From Dipteronia dyeriana (lineage: Eukaryota > Streptophyta > Magnoliopsida > Sapindales > Sapindaceae): DNA of 64,000 nt. The notes beneath the pieces are model-generated. The model did not search any database. It saw only the letters and a list, made by a program, of their open reading frames with translations, and was not told the origin of the DNA. The DNA lies in the NCBI GenBank assembly GCA_032871835.1, contig CM065296.1:122708146-122772145 (forward strand). Direction: 5' to 3'. Position 1 is the stretch's first letter; the number at the start of each line of letters is the position of its first letter. Positions 12,169 through 23,884 of this stretch are shown piece by piece. Made by a program: the position numbers and the translations under genes.

Positions 12169-14601
12169 ATGGCAGAAAGTAGAAGCAGTTCAGGGAATGG
12201 CCAAAAATCACCAGGCGATTTCCATGTTGGCAACACGTCACAAGATCCTGCAGCAAACACAGAAAACCAGCCTGCACACCTGGTAGGGATCCAGCAAGTT
12301 CCTCAAACCAATAGGGATCTTACGCTACTTTTCTAAGAGGCCTTGCAGCAATTGGTGACAGACTCAGTGAGGGAAGAGATTGATTTACTGGCTGTAGGAG
12401 CACATACTCCCAATTCTCCACCTGCAAGGCTCCGTTCGGTGGTGGTTGGGCCATGAATAACTATGCCAGAAACCAGAAGGAACTCTTCCCCAATCAACCC
12501 GACTGGACAGGAAACAATTGAAGAGGGACATCACCAGAGGCTGGACCACAATCAAACAGTATGCACTAGACACCGTAAAAACGACCGGTACAGGGATCTA
12601 TCGTCATCAGAAGATAGCGATCGACCTCATCGCAAACGTCATTACAGAGTCATGCGAGAATCTCGACATCAAAGTGAAAAGCCAGAAAGAATGACAGTTA
12701 CCCAACGGTTCAACTGTAGAGGAAGCCCGGTGGGGGACAGAGATGTCATGATCCAGAGCCTAACTCAAGAAGTTGAGAACGATAGGCGTCAGATGGATGC
12801 GTTGGTCAGACGTTATGGGTATAACGATTTATCTGACGACGACTCAGACAACCAATTTACCAAGGAAATCTTACAGACCCCTTTCCCAGAAAGGTTCAGG
12901 ATGCCACACGTGGAGCAATTTAAGAAAGACACGGACCCGAAAGAGCACGTGAGACGCTATAAAAGCGTCATGACCCAGTATGCGCACAAAGATCCTTTAT
13001 TATGTCTCAATTTTCCACAAACTTTGGGAGACATGGGGTCGAGGTGGTTTGAAAGGTTACCTTCAGCAAGCATCAAGCGTTTCAGTGAACTAAGCAGGAG
13101 CTTCTCAAGGCAATTCATGAGTAACTTTCACAGGAAAAAGTCAGTGGCTCACCTTGCTCAAATAAAACAAGGGAAAGATGAGTCACTGAAGAAATATCTA
13201 AAGAGATACAGCCAAGGGGTATCAGAGATTGGCAGTGCAAACGATGAAACCATAATCGCTGCATTCATCAATAACTTGCAGAATGGACGGCTATCCTTTG
13301 ATTTGAGAAGAGCACAGCTGACTAGGTATGATGACATGATGGATATGGCATGAGGATACGCACTGGCCGAAGAAGAAAAATTAGCTACATGAGGAAGCTA
13401 TATGCACGGGGGAAAGCCTGAACAGAATGATGCTGAATCCAAGAGGTAGAATAAAAAAGGAAAGCTAAAAGGGAATGAGAAGGAGAAAAACAAGGATGGG
13501 GGTAATGGGTTGAATGCCGAGCGGTCTACAGAGAAATACCGAGGCAGATATACCAATTACACCCCTCTTCGAAAGAAACGAGAAGAAATTTTAGCCATCT
13601 TGGAAGAGAAGAATATGGTGCAAGAGCCGCGGCGACAATCACAGTTCGCCCGGAGAGATACAACCAAGTATTGCAGGTTTCACAAGGAAACCGGGCATAA
13701 GACTTCAAAGTGTTTTCAGCTCAGAGATTACATAGAGACTCTTATTCGGGAAGGGCACCTGCGGGATGTAATCTTGAAAAAAGATGAGAAATCAGAAACT
13801 AAGAAAGAAGTTAAGGCAGATCACTATGGACGAAATCAATGGCCCAGTTTCGAGGCCAATCAGGTAATACATACGATTTATGGAGGACCCTCTACCGGGA
13901 AAAGCAACAGAGAACGAACTCAGGAAATCAGAGAAGCAATAGAAGCAAGGAATAACTTCGACGTAAACTCGGTTGAGCCAGACCCGAAAAGGGTGAAGGA
14001 AGGATGGGACCCGATAGTCTTTACAGAGGCAGATTCCCATGGCTTCGATGTTCGGCCTAATGACGCCTTGGTTATAAGTGTCCGGATTGGCCATCGGGAA
14101 ATCCTGAGAATTTTAATAGATAATGGGAGTTCAGCAGACATCCTCAATGTGGCCGTCTATGACCAGCTAAGGCTAGAACGAAAAGATTTACAGCATTTCC
14201 ATACTCCATTAAGGGGGTTTAGAGGGATAGAAGTCAGGTCACTCGAGACGGTGAAAATGCCCGTGAAGATTGGAACAGCACCTTGTCAGATAACTGTCCT
14301 GCTCAACTTCGTGGTAGTTGACGTAGACAATTGGCCGTATAATGCATTATTGGGTCGGCCATTCCTGAATAAAACAAGGGCTGTAACCGCCACTTATGCA
14401 TTGATGATCAAGTTCCCAACAGAACAAGGGGTTGGGATAGTCAAGGGATCCCAAGAGATGGCCCGAAGAGCAAACCTATCAGTATATAAAGACAAGCATG
14501 ATGTTGAACAAGTGTGCACCATAATGCAGCCAAATCAGTGTAAAGAGTCCTTGTTATTCGAACTAGATCCGAGGGAGAACTCGAATGAGCCCAAAACATA
14601 A
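12169..14601 (+). pseudogene. Tat gag and protease region, interrupted by stops
   Basis: One reading frame runs from an ATG at 12169 to 14601. The first part is low-complexity and charged. The retrotransposon gag domain follows at about 12880-13350 (motifs FRMPHVEQFKKDTDPKEHV, RWFERLP and FSRQFMSNF). A zinc-knuckle-like CRFHKETGHKTSKC is near 13670, and an aspartic protease core (LIDNGSSADIL) is near 14115. In-frame stops occur at 12334 (TAA), 12454 (TGA), 13351 (TGA), 13390 (TGA) and 14599 (TAA), but the frame itself is kept. The protease core has DNGS where DTGS or DSGA is common elsewhere; DNGS is usual in Tat elements. The product would assemble retroelement particles; here it cannot be made as one protein. 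Confidence 0.88.
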
Positions 14602-15961
14602 TTGGTTGAAGTAGTACTTGAAGAACCGGATAAGAAAATCAAGATCGGGGCCAACTTGGATGTAAAAGTCAAGCAAGACTTAACCAATCTGCTTAGAGAG
14701 TTCAAAGATGTATTCGCTTGGAGTCATGAAGATATGATCGGAATAGATGCCCGAGTAATATCTCACCACTTCGCAGTTAGCCCGAATGCAAAACCGATAA
14801 TACAAAAGAGAAGATCGTTCAATTCTGAAAGAAGTCAAGCAATCAAACAAAAGGTGGAAAAGATACTGGCAACTGGATCAATCAGAGAAGTCAGCTACCC
14901 TCAGTGGGTCGCCAACGTAGTCCTCGTCCAAAAGAAAAATTGACAATGGAGGATGTGCGTAGATTTCACGGATCTAAACAAGGCATGTCCAAAGGATAGT
15001 TTCCCACTTCCAAGGATAGACCAGCTAGTGGATGCCACAGCAGGTCACGAATTGCTCAGCTTCATGAATGCTTACTCGGGATACAATCAGATCCGGATGA
15101 ACAAAACTGATGAAGAAAAAACAACTTTCACAACGGATCAGGGTTTATATTGCTACACAGTAATGTCCTTCGGTCTAAAAAATACAGGTGCTACGTATCA
15201 AAGATTGGTCAACAAAATCTTCACTCGGCAAATAGGAAGGAACATGGAAGTGTACATTGATGACATGTTGACTAAAAGCATCTCGGCAGATGAGCATCCC
15301 GGGACCTCCGAGAGACATTTGATGTTCTGAGAAGATACCAGATGAAATTAAACCCGAACAAATGTTTATTCGGAGTCCATTCGGGGAGATTCTTGGGTTT
15401 TCAAGTCCACCAAAGAGGAATCGAAGTTAATCCCGAGAAGATCCAGGCTTTGCAAGAAATGACCTCACCTAAAACATTGAAAAAAGTGCAGCGCTTAATA
15501 GGGTATTTAGCTTCCTTAGGAAGATTCATCTCCAGGGCTACAGACAGGTGCGCACCCTTTTTCAAAATAATCAAAAAAGGGAAAGGACTCGAGTGGAATA
15601 AAGAGTGCGAGCAGGCATTCTTAAAAATAAAAGAGTATTTGGGACAGGCTCCAGTTCTCTCAAAACCGTAAAAAGGGGAAATACTTCAGCTGTATCTGTC
15701 AATAACCGAGCTTTCAGCAAGGTACTCTTGCCAGCTGAAACCAGGTACTCACAGGCAGAGAAGATGGCCTTAGCATTGGTATCAGCAGCAAAAAAGCTGA
15801 AACCGTACTTTCAGGCCCATACAATCCAGGTTCTCACCAATTGCCCATTAAGACAAATTCTACAAAAACCAGAAATATCAGGAAGACTTATCAAATAGGC
15901 AATCGAGCTAAGCGAATTCGATATTCATTATGTCCCCAGAACCTTCCTCAAAGGACAAGCT
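14602..15961 (+). pseudogene. Tat reverse transcriptase and RNase H region, decayed
   Basis: Recognisable RT blocks are DFTDLNKACPKDSFPLPRID (about 14960-15020), FMNAYSGYNQI, the palm motif YIDDM at about 15255, and GFQVHQRGIEVNPEKIQ. RNase H remnants follow (RYSQAEKMALALV and LTNCPLRQILQKPEISGRL, then FDIHYVPRTFLKGQAVADFI). The frame is broken: TGA at 14941, a frameshift near 15330 (frame 1 to 3), another near 15670 (frame 3 to 2), and TAG near 15896. The RNase H connection domain motifs match the Tat group. The enzyme would copy element RNA into DNA; this copy is inactive. Confidence 0.87.
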
Positions 15962-16492
15962 GTGGCAGACTTCATAGCCGAGTTCACAGAACCAAACCTG
16001 GAAGCAAAAAGACTCTTGGATAAGAGTTTCCCATGGAAACTGTATGTTGATGGTTCTTCAAATACTCATGGCAGCGGGGCAGGAATCGTGGTTCGCACCC
16101 CAGAAGGAGATGATGTTGAATGTGCCATGAGATTTGATTTCAAAGCAACCAATAATCAAACCGAGTACGAGGCATTGTTAGCTGGACTCAGAGTCTGTAT
16201 AGCTCTCGGGGCAGATGAAGTTGAGATATTCAGCGATTCACAGGTAGTTGTCAACCAGGTCATGGACGAATACCAGGCCAAAGATGAAGGTATGATAGCC
16301 TACCGTGACATCGCGAAACAGCTCCTCCAAAAATTTAAAGAATACAAGATCGCTCAGATCCCCATGGAAGAAAATGAAAAGGCTGACGCATTGTCTAAAT
16401 TAGCGTCAACAACAACCTCAATCAGACCAAAATTCCGGTTGCACACCTCTTTAAACCGAGTACAGCTGAACCTAAGCATTTGGAAATTTTAG
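15962..16492 (+). pseudogene. Tat second (archaeal-like) RNase H domain
   Basis: A 176-codon open frame starts at MADFIAEFTEPN and carries a classical type-I RNase H layout: YVDGSS (first Asp), a TEYEALLAGL motif (Glu), IFSDSQVVVNQV (Asp) and a C-terminal ADALSKLAS (final Asp). This extra archaeal-like RNase H next to the ordinary one is characteristic of Tat elements. The frame ends at TAG and the integrase frame overlaps it by about 13 bp in a different frame, which indicates a frameshift in what was one polyprotein. The domain itself looks intact. Confidence 0.85.
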
Positions 16493-17750
16493 AAATCCGA
16501 ACACCACAAGACGGTTGGATTGTCCCGCTGAAAAAGTTTCTAGAAGAAGACGTGCTCCCGGAAGACCCGGTAATAGCAAAGCGCATCAGCTATCGATCGG
16601 CTAGGTATACCATGATCGGAGGAGAATTATACAGAAGGGGGTTTTCCCGAGCTCTCCAGAGATGTGTACCAGAAGAAGATGCAAATCGAATACTTCAAGA
16701 GATCCACGGAAGAGTTTGCGGGAACCACACTGGGGGTAGAAGTCTGGCGCATAAGGTACTCAGGCTAGGCTATTACTGGCCTACGCTTTTCTCAAACGCA
16801 CAGCAATGGTCGGAAAATTGCAATACCTGTCAAAGGATTGCTAACGATATCCGACAACCCCCGGAAAAGCTCAGAAACCTCACCGCCCCATGGCCATTCG
16901 CCATGTGGGACCTAGACCTGATAGGCCCAATGCCAGCTGGGACAGGGGGTGGAACAAAGCACGTCATAGTAGCTGTCGATTATTTCACAAAATGGGCAGA
17001 AGCTGAAGCGCTTGTGCATATCACAGAAGCCAACACCACAAATTTTGTAAAGAAAAACATACTTTTTAGGTTTGGAGTTCCGGAAACTATAATCACCGAT
17101 AATGGCACTCGGTTTGATAACCAAAAGTTCAGACAGTTGTGCGAGAAGTATCAGATTGCTAACTACAATGCGACACCAGCTCATCCTCACACAAACGGGC
17201 AAGTAGAAGCAGTAAATAAAATTATCAAGCACACCATTAAAGCAAAGTTAGATGACAAAAAAGGAAGCTGGGTTGAAAAGCTTTCTGAAGTATTATGGGC
17301 ATATCGGACGACAACAAGGACTTCAACAGGAGAAACCCCGTTCACCTTAGCATTCGGAACAGAAGCTGTCATCCCAGTAGAAACATCATATGCGTCCCCC
17401 CGGGTCAGGCTATACGATGAAGAACAGAATGTTGATATGCTACTACAAAGCTTGGATGAGCTAGAAGAAAAAAGGGAAAAGTCCCGAATAAGAAATACAA
17501 CATATTAACAAAGAGTGGCTCGCCACTACAACTCTCGTGTTCGGATCAGGAAATTCCAGCTAGGAAACCTGGTGCTCAGGAAGGTGTCATTGAACACAAA
17601 AAATAGAGCCGCAGGATCCCTGGCTGACAAATGGGAAGATCCATACAAGATCGAGGGGATAGCTGGCCATGAAGCTTATTGGATTGCTCGACCCAATGGA
17701 GGGGTGTTACCCCGACTATGCAATGCTCAATATCTGAAGATTTTTTATCC

Positions 17751-17754
<4 letters not shown>
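16480..17754 (+). pseudogene. Tat integrase region
   Basis: The frame shows an HHCC zinc-binding region (HGRVCGNHTGG ... ENCNTCQ, about 16710-16840). It is followed by the DDE catalytic core: WDLDLIGPMP, TIITDNGTRFDN, and HTNGQVEAVNK for the final Glu. A C-terminal part ends LPRLCNAQYLKIFYP. One in-frame TAA at 17506 splits the core from the C-terminal domain; the frame continues unchanged after it. The enzyme would insert element DNA into the genome. Upstream it overlaps the second RNase H in a different frame. Confidence 0.88.

Positions 17755-17785
<31 letters not shown>
17755..17785. repeat. (TA)n microsatellite after integrase
   Basis: A run of about 15 TA units follows the integrase stop codon directly. 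Confidence 0.9.
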
Positions 17786-17787
<2 letters not shown>

Positions 17788-18344
17788 AATATTTTATTCT
17801 TTTTTCTAGTCAGGACAATATTGGTAGGATAAATATTAAATTGTAATTAAAATCTGTCGATTTTTTACAGTAATAAATAAAACTACTCGGAATTTCCAAA
17901 AGGATAGCATCTAGTTCGGGATTTCCAAAAGAAGGCATATGATAATAAGAACATATGGAAGTAGAGCATGATAATAAGAACATGCAAATAGAATTCTCGG
18001 GACCATCAAATCCCGAATGGGCGGAGAAGCTAGTAGGAGCATGCCAGCCGAGCAGGGTCAAAATGACATTCGTAAAAAGGTAAACCCAATGCACCAGACT
18101 CTGGAAAGATACTAGGGACGTTATCGGGAGAAATTCTGGTAAAATGCGTAGCTGTGTTGAAGCAACTTAAAAAAAAAAAAAAAGAACTCAACGATTCGGT
18201 AAACCCTTGCGCATAAAAACTGGGGAAACGTCATTGGTATTGTGTAAGGACTCGAACGTATGATCATGGTGAGCCTTGATGTAACGTTCGGGTAGCAACT
18301 GGGTATGAAACACAAGTGTAAACTTATGTTTCAAGATGACTCGG

Positions 18345-18810
18345 TTAATAATTAAGAGCCAGTTTAATAAGATACTTGGCAATTGAAGTCATTCGGGTAA
18401 CAACCGGTTTATTAAGATACTCGGTTAAGTTACCCAAACATTGAAGCCGGTTTAATAAGATACTTGGCAATTGAAGTCATTCGGGTAACAACCGGTTTAA
18501 TAAGATACTCGGTTAAGATACTCGAACATCGAAGAAGCCAGTTTAATAAGATACTTGGCAATTGAAGTCATTCGGGTAACAACCGGTTTAATAAGATACT
18601 CGGTTAAGTTACCTGAACATCGAAGAAGTCAGTTTAATAAGATACTTGGAAATTGAAGTCATTCGGGTAACAACCGGTTTAATAAGATACTTGGTTAAGT
18701 TACCCGAACATCGAAGAAGTCAGTTTAATAAGATACTTGGCAATTGAAGTCATTCGGGTAACAACCGGTTTAATAAGATACTCGGTTAAGTTCCCCGAAC
18801 ATCAACCAGT
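18345..18810 (+). repeat. 91-bp tandem repeats in the 3' region of the Tat element
   Basis: The unit contains ATTCGGGTAACAACCGGTTT, then AATAAGATACTCGGTTAAG and AGTTTAATAAGATACTTGG. Copies of the first motif start at 18391, 18479, 18570, 18661 and 18752, giving spacings of 88, 91, 91 and 91 bp. Copies are contiguous with a few point differences. Such arrays between integrase and 3' LTR are common in Tat elements and can seed satellite DNA. Confidence 0.9.
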
Positions 18811-19079
18811 TTAATACAGCACTCGGCAACAATCAGCAATAAACAGATCAATACCATTCAATTGAAAACAAAATAGAATTTTATTGCTCCTAAAAGAATG
18901 GTTACAGTTCAAAGAATGGTTCTGTACAAGTAAAAAAAATTAGAATTTTCTACAATTCTACAAAATTAAGGATGCGAGGATTTCGAGCATTTGCCAATAC
19001 TCGGATCTGGAACCATCTAGTACTCATGAAACAGACTCTCATTAGACGGCCAAGTGATATCGTCGACAGTATCATCCAT
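18811..19079. other. Untranslated spacer inside the Tat element
   Basis: Lies between the 91-bp repeats and the end of the antisense ORF region. No coding content is seen on either strand. Confidence 0.5.
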
Positions 19080-20827
19080 CCACTAGCTGTAATCTTCACT
19101 CGGGACTGGCCCGACATCTGAGACTACACCCTCAACCGACTCTTGACTTGCATAAAAGGTCGATAGAGAATGCTCGGACAGAATCTTTAAATGCATGGGA
19201 TGGGGCTCTTTGCCTTGACTACGACAGTAAGCTCTCTAATCCTTAATCTGAATCCGAAGAGATTCCAAGGACCGGTCCACGTAATGTTTGATCGACAACT
19301 CCCAATTAGCACGGGCTTTCTCAGTCGCTCTATTCTTAACTTTGAAGAACTTGTCGGCCGAAACTAGACCACGTTGAAATTCCCGAAGAAGTAGGGCATC
19401 GTAAGCAGGGGATCTTTTAAAATGATCCACTCCTTGGACTTCAAGTTCCAACCTGGCCTCTCGGGAAAAGGATTCAACTGTCAGCACTTGGCGCTCCAGA
19501 TCTTCGATTTTTGGGTCATACGATGACTTTGCCTGCTCTGCCTCCTGCTCGACCTTGAGCATGGATTCTTCAGCAGAAGATAGAAGATTTTGAAGTGATG
19601 CAACCTTCTCCTCCGCCAGAGATGCCTTGTCCTCGGCTTCAACCTGTTTCGCCAGACAATGGTCGACAAATATTTGTACAGAACCGACCTCATACTGGTA
19701 AGCTTTCTTGACTCGAGCACGGCCCTCCTCACTCGCTTTCAGTTGAGCCTCTAGACGCCTTATTCGATCGGCTTAATGTTGCTGCGTCTGAATAAGCTCA
19801 GCAAATTCGGCTACCATCTGTAAAGGAATATACTTAGAAATCTGACAGAAGCAAAATAATAAAGGAGTCGGATTCAACTTACATAAGATGTACCGTTAAA
19901 AACATTTTAGAGACGTTCGGTCAGGGAACCATCCCGAAAGCCGCTCCAGGGGTCTTTCCCGATAAAAGCCCAACCGGAGGACATCTCCCGTAGCATATCC
20001 TGGGGAGAAAGGAATAAAGGAACCCCTGATGGTTTAGCTCCCAGATTGCCAAACTCTGGGGCAGAAAAAGACCTGTTCGGTTCTAAGGATGGAGAAGGAA
20101 CCCCCGAAGGTTCAGTCCCCATATCTCCAACTTCGGGGGTAGAAGAAGCCCTACTCTGTTCTGAAGCGGCTGCATCTACTGATGCTCGAGCGCCAACACT
20201 CGGGGCAATCTCATCCGCAACATCTTCATCACTTGAGTCGATAAATGAGACTACCCGAGGAACTTTGAGAGAACGAGATGGCAAATTAACTGTCTTTCGC
20301 TTCTCACCCCGAGAACGGTGGAAGTTAAGATCAGCAGCAGGACCTTCCTGCAGATCGTCCAGAAAAAACTCAAAGAATTAGGCACCTGCAGGCACTTGAT
20401 CCGTCAAGACGTTACCACCGTCGCCGGCTTCAAACCGTCCAACAGGCTCTTCACACAGGCCTTTACTCTGGCCACTTGGACCAGCAGAATCCTGAGTAGG
20501 AGGCTGAGCACTCTGATCAACGCACTCGGGAATTCGTTCCTCAGCAGTGTCGGTTTCCTCATCAGGCTAGGGTGGAGCAATTCCCTCATCCCCTAACGGG
20601 AAGCTTCTTTCTACTCGCTTGCAGAATCGCCTTCACTTGGCGAGCCTGAAGATCGCTGACAACGTCCGTATCGAACACTAAAAAAAAAACATGTTAGAAA
20701 GAGAAGATGAAAAGAAGAAAAATACAATAGAAAAGGCGTCGAGTTACTTACATCGCCTGCGATAGCCCGAAATCTATCTGAAGAAGCCGAGCTTTATCAA
20801 ATCCTCCTCTTTAAAAAGGTAGCTCTT
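19080..20827 (-). pseudogene. 3' part of the antisense ORF of the Tat element (coiled-coil portion)
   Basis: On the minus strand the antisense ORF resumes after the nested element: SYLFKEEDLIKLGFFR, a stop, then ISGYRR. A 74-bp intron follows (donor GTAAGT at 20751, AG acceptor before 20677), and the reading resumes as DLQARQVKAILQASRKK. After frame breaks there is an acidic Ser-rich block (VVSFIDSSDEDVADEI, near 20240) and a long Glu/Lys/Ala-rich coiled coil (LAEEKVASLQNLLSSAEESM, then KIEDLERQVLTVESFSREAR) ending near 19240. The coiled-coil tail fits the usual build of antisense ORF proteins in Tat elements. Several stops and frame changes make it non-functional. The function of this protein family is unknown. 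Confidence 0.75.
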
Positions 20828-21346
20828 TGTCACGGGCTTAGAGTTTGCGCAGCACACCCGTGCGGCACTTAGGCAAATTCTATGAGAATGTTGCTAAGTA
20901 AGCCTTACAAGAGAGAGATTTGAAAGAGTAGAAGAGCTTGAATGGAAAACAAAGATTGTATTGCTATGAATGAAGATTTACAATGCCTTGGATACTAGAA
21001 TGCTTGAGTTTCTAGGATGATTTACAAATGAGGGGGGGTTGGCTATTTATAGGTGAGCCACCTCCTTAGGGAATGTTCTAGATTAATCTAGGAGATTAAG
21101 TCTCCAGAATATTCTACACCTAGCTAGAATACTCTACATGTATTTATATGCCTTTACAAGGTTCTAGATTATTCTACAACTATCTAGTTAAATACAAGAA
21201 TGGTGTAGAGAGGGTTGGGTTGCTAGAGACTTCCAGAAGCTTGACCAATGCTGGAATTGTGGAGAAGTCTCTAGAATCTTCCAAGAGCTTGGCATAGTTG
21301 TGGCCTTTGTTGGGCTCTTGGGCTTGACAGCTTGCGGCCCGTGACA
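20828..21346 (-). repeat. 3' LTR of the nested element
   Basis: 519 bp. The ends TGTCACGGGC and GCCCGTGACA form a 10-bp perfect inverted repeat. It differs from its partner LTR at about five positions. Confidence 0.93.
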
Positions 21347-21509
21347 TCCTCCCCTACCTAAGTTAGCAACGTCCTCATTGCGTGGGCGCTGAGTATGTTG
21401 GAGTTGGGCACAAGTTGGTTCATTCCTGCGGAAGGTCTTCGGCTTGGGAAGCCTCCCTTGAGAGACGGAATTCGAGTCTCGCATCCTTAGCTCTACTCAA
21501 GTGGGCTGG

Positions 21510-23321
21510 CTAGGTTTCGAAGGTGATTCCAGTATCTTGGGTGCCTTCTCTCGGTGCCTTCGATCGCTTCCCATGGCTTGTGCGCTTCTTACTCCTTCGA
21601 ATGCCTACAATCGGCTGGTTCTGTGGAGAAGTGGGAGAAATTGGTGTCTCCTCGAGCCGTACGGTGGATAGCATCCTACATGGTTGTGGTATGCGTCCCA
21701 CCGGGATAGTGAGTGCCTTGCCCCCGTTAAGAATGCTAAGTGAGTTCACAGCGGGTAGGGGGAAATCGTTGGCTTGCTCAAAGAACGCCATGCCTAGCAC
21801 CACTTGGTAGTCATCTAAGGGAACCACCGAGAAGTCGAGCTTTCCACTCCATGGGCCTAGGTGGACAATGACGTCTTTTGTTGTGCCATCAATTTGCTTG
21901 GCCGGAGAGTTGGCAGCTTTAATGACGGCGTATTCACCATTGGTGATGCGAAGACCAAGTCGTTTGGCTTCATCTGTTGAGATAAAGTTGTGCGTTGCTC
22001 CGGTGTCTAGCATTGCACGAACTTGTTTGCCTTTGATGGTGGCATTCACGAACATGAGGCCTTTGGTAAGTGTAGGAGGCACGGGTTGCCCTTTGAGTGC
22101 ATGAAGCTGTTGGAGAGAACTCATGCTTGCTTGGGGCTCAATTGTCTTAGTTTCTTCTAGTTGGGTAACCATGGCATTGAGCATCTTTCGCTTTGGGCAG
22201 TCACGTACCCAATGTGGCCTATCGCAAATGAAGCATGGATTCTTCAGCTTGATCAAAACGGGTTTGCCTCCATTGGCATTGTCACGCCGGTTATCGCCAT
22301 TGGGAGTTCTGTTTGGTCCTTCGCTCTTACGAGTGTGGTCTTTAGACTCGTCTCCCCCACCTTTTTCATGGTTGCCGGTCATTTCTTTTGTCTTGGTGAG
22401 GTCGGCAAGGGATTCTGCGGCGGCGATGGCTGCATCAATGTCTTGCACGTTCCGCCTTTCTAGCTCCACTCTCGCCTATTCCTTGAGACCGTCCATGAAG
22501 AGGAATAGTTTGTCTTTATCGGACATATCTTCGATCTCGAGGATTAAGGTAGAGAACTCCTTGATGTAGTCATGGATGGATCCAGACTGCTTGAGGCGAC
22601 GAAGGCGGCTACGGGCCTCCTTATCGGCATTGGTTGGCGAGAACTGCCTCTTGAGTTCTCGTTTGAAGTTTTCCCATGTGCGGATGGGGTGGATAGTATC
22701 ACCATGCTTGTGTCGCCACCATAGTTGAGCAGAATCCCGAAGGAAGGTGGGAGCATTGGTGATCCGTGTAATGTCATCCCTAACTCCCTTGGCCTCAAAG
22801 TATTGTTCTAGGCCGAAGAGGAAGTTTTCCACTTCCATGGCGTTACGATTGCCGTTGAATGTGGATGGCTTAGGGATTTGGATGGCGCCCCATGTACTCG
22901 TGCTAGGGAAGGCACCATTGCCATAAGTTGGGTTATTTTTGAACGAAGTCCATTCGGTGCGAACTTCATCCATCTCAACTCGAATGGCACGCAACTCTTG
23001 CTCGACGAAGGTGCGAGTGTTGCGGATTTCTTCAGTAAATTGGCAGATTTCCTCCCGAATGCCCTTCTGGAACTCTTGTAGCATTGCCTTGGTCGCCCGA
23101 GCTATTGTGGCATAATTAGTTTCTAGGCCATCGAGATGGTCGACCACAATGCTCAAGGTGGTTTGCATTTCGGAGAGGGATTCATCGTGGACATCCACGC
23201 GAGATTCCAAAGCGTCCATGGACGGACCCTTAGACTTGCTACGCTTGGTGCGGGTGCGTTGCTCGCCACGACCATGCGCTTGCTCTTCCACTATAGCAGC
23301 AACTTCGCTATCGGAGGCCAT
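21510..23321 (-). pseudogene. gag-protease ORF of the nested element, one nonsense codon
   Basis: A 604-codon frame starts with MASDSEVAAIVEEQAHGRGE. It has an N-terminal coiled-coil-like segment, then the retrotransposon gag domain (PKPSTFNGNRNAMEVENFLF, then LWWRHK, ENFKRELKRQFSP and SGSIHDYIKEFSTL). A CX2CX3HX4C knuckle (CFICDRPHWVRDC) and an aspartic protease with AMLDTGATHNFIS follow. A single in-frame TAG at 22478-22476 lies between GLKE and ARVELERR; otherwise the frame is fully open. The stop sits between the gag domain and the knuckle, so only a truncated gag would be made without readthrough. No reverse transcriptase follows. The domain order is that of Ty3/gypsy gag-PR. Confidence 0.9.
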
Positions 23322-23350
23322 GACTCGTGCTAGCTGTGGTTGCTTAACCA

Positions 23351-23363
23351 GGCTCTGATACCA
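23351..23363 (-). other. Primer-binding site of the nested element
   Basis: On the minus strand, TGGTATCAGAGCC lies two bases after the 5' LTR. This is the common plant initiator-methionine tRNA primer site. Confidence 0.9.
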
Positions 23364-23365
23364 AC

Positions 23366-23884
23366 TGTCACGGGCTTAGAGTTTGCGCAGCACACCCGTG
23401 CTGCACTTAGGCACATTCTATGAGAATGTTGCTAAGTAAGCCTTACAAGAGAGAGATTTGAAAGAGTAGAAGAGCTTGAATGGAAAACAAAGATTGTATT
23501 GCTATGAAGGAAGCTTTACAATGCCTTGGATACTAGAATGCTTGAGTTTCTAGGATGATTTACAAATGAGGGGGGGTTGGCTATTTATAGGTGAGCCACC
23601 TCCTTAGGGAATGTTCTAGATTAATCTAGGAGATTAAGTCTCCAGAATATTCTACACCTAGCTAGAATACTCTACATGTATTTATATGCCTTTACAAGGT
23701 TCTAGATTATTCTACAACTATCTAGTTAAATACAAGAATGGTGTAGAGAGGGTTGGGTTGCTAGAGACTTCCAGAAGCTTGACCAATGCTGGAATTGTGG
23801 AGAAGTCTCTAGAATCTTCCAAGAGCTTGGCATAGTTGTGGCCTTTGTTGAGCTCTTGGGCTTGACAGCTTGCGGCCCGTGACA
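23366..23884 (-). repeat. 5' LTR of the nested element
   Basis: 519 bp, same length as the partner LTR, with TG...CA ends. It is followed on the minus strand by the primer-binding site. Confidence 0.93.

Larger units (their letters stand above)
20828..23884 (-). mobile_element. Nested gag-protease-only LTR retrotransposon (TR-GAG-like)
   Basis: Two 519-bp direct LTRs (20828-21346 and 23366-23884) begin TGTCACGGGC and end GCCCGTGACA; TCTT flanks both sides (20824-20827 and 23885-23888). On the minus strand the primer-binding site TGGTATCAGAGCC (23363-23351) matches the initiator-Met tRNA type, and a purine tract (GGTAGGGGAGGA) abuts the other LTR, so the element runs right to left. I count 5 mismatches between the LTRs, so it is recent. 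Between the LTRs there is only a gag-protease ORF; no RT, RNase H or integrase is present. It must use enzymes supplied by another element. It splits the antisense ORF of the host Tat element. Confidence 0.93.

Noticed and set aside
18345..18810. Regular repeats resembling a CRISPR array
   Set aside because: The units are contiguous 91-bp tandem repeats without unique spacers, in a plant retrotransposon.
22123..22569. Plus-strand ORFs across 21.5-23.3 kb
   Set aside because: Shadows of the minus-strand gag-protease ORF, which carries all the recognisable motifs.
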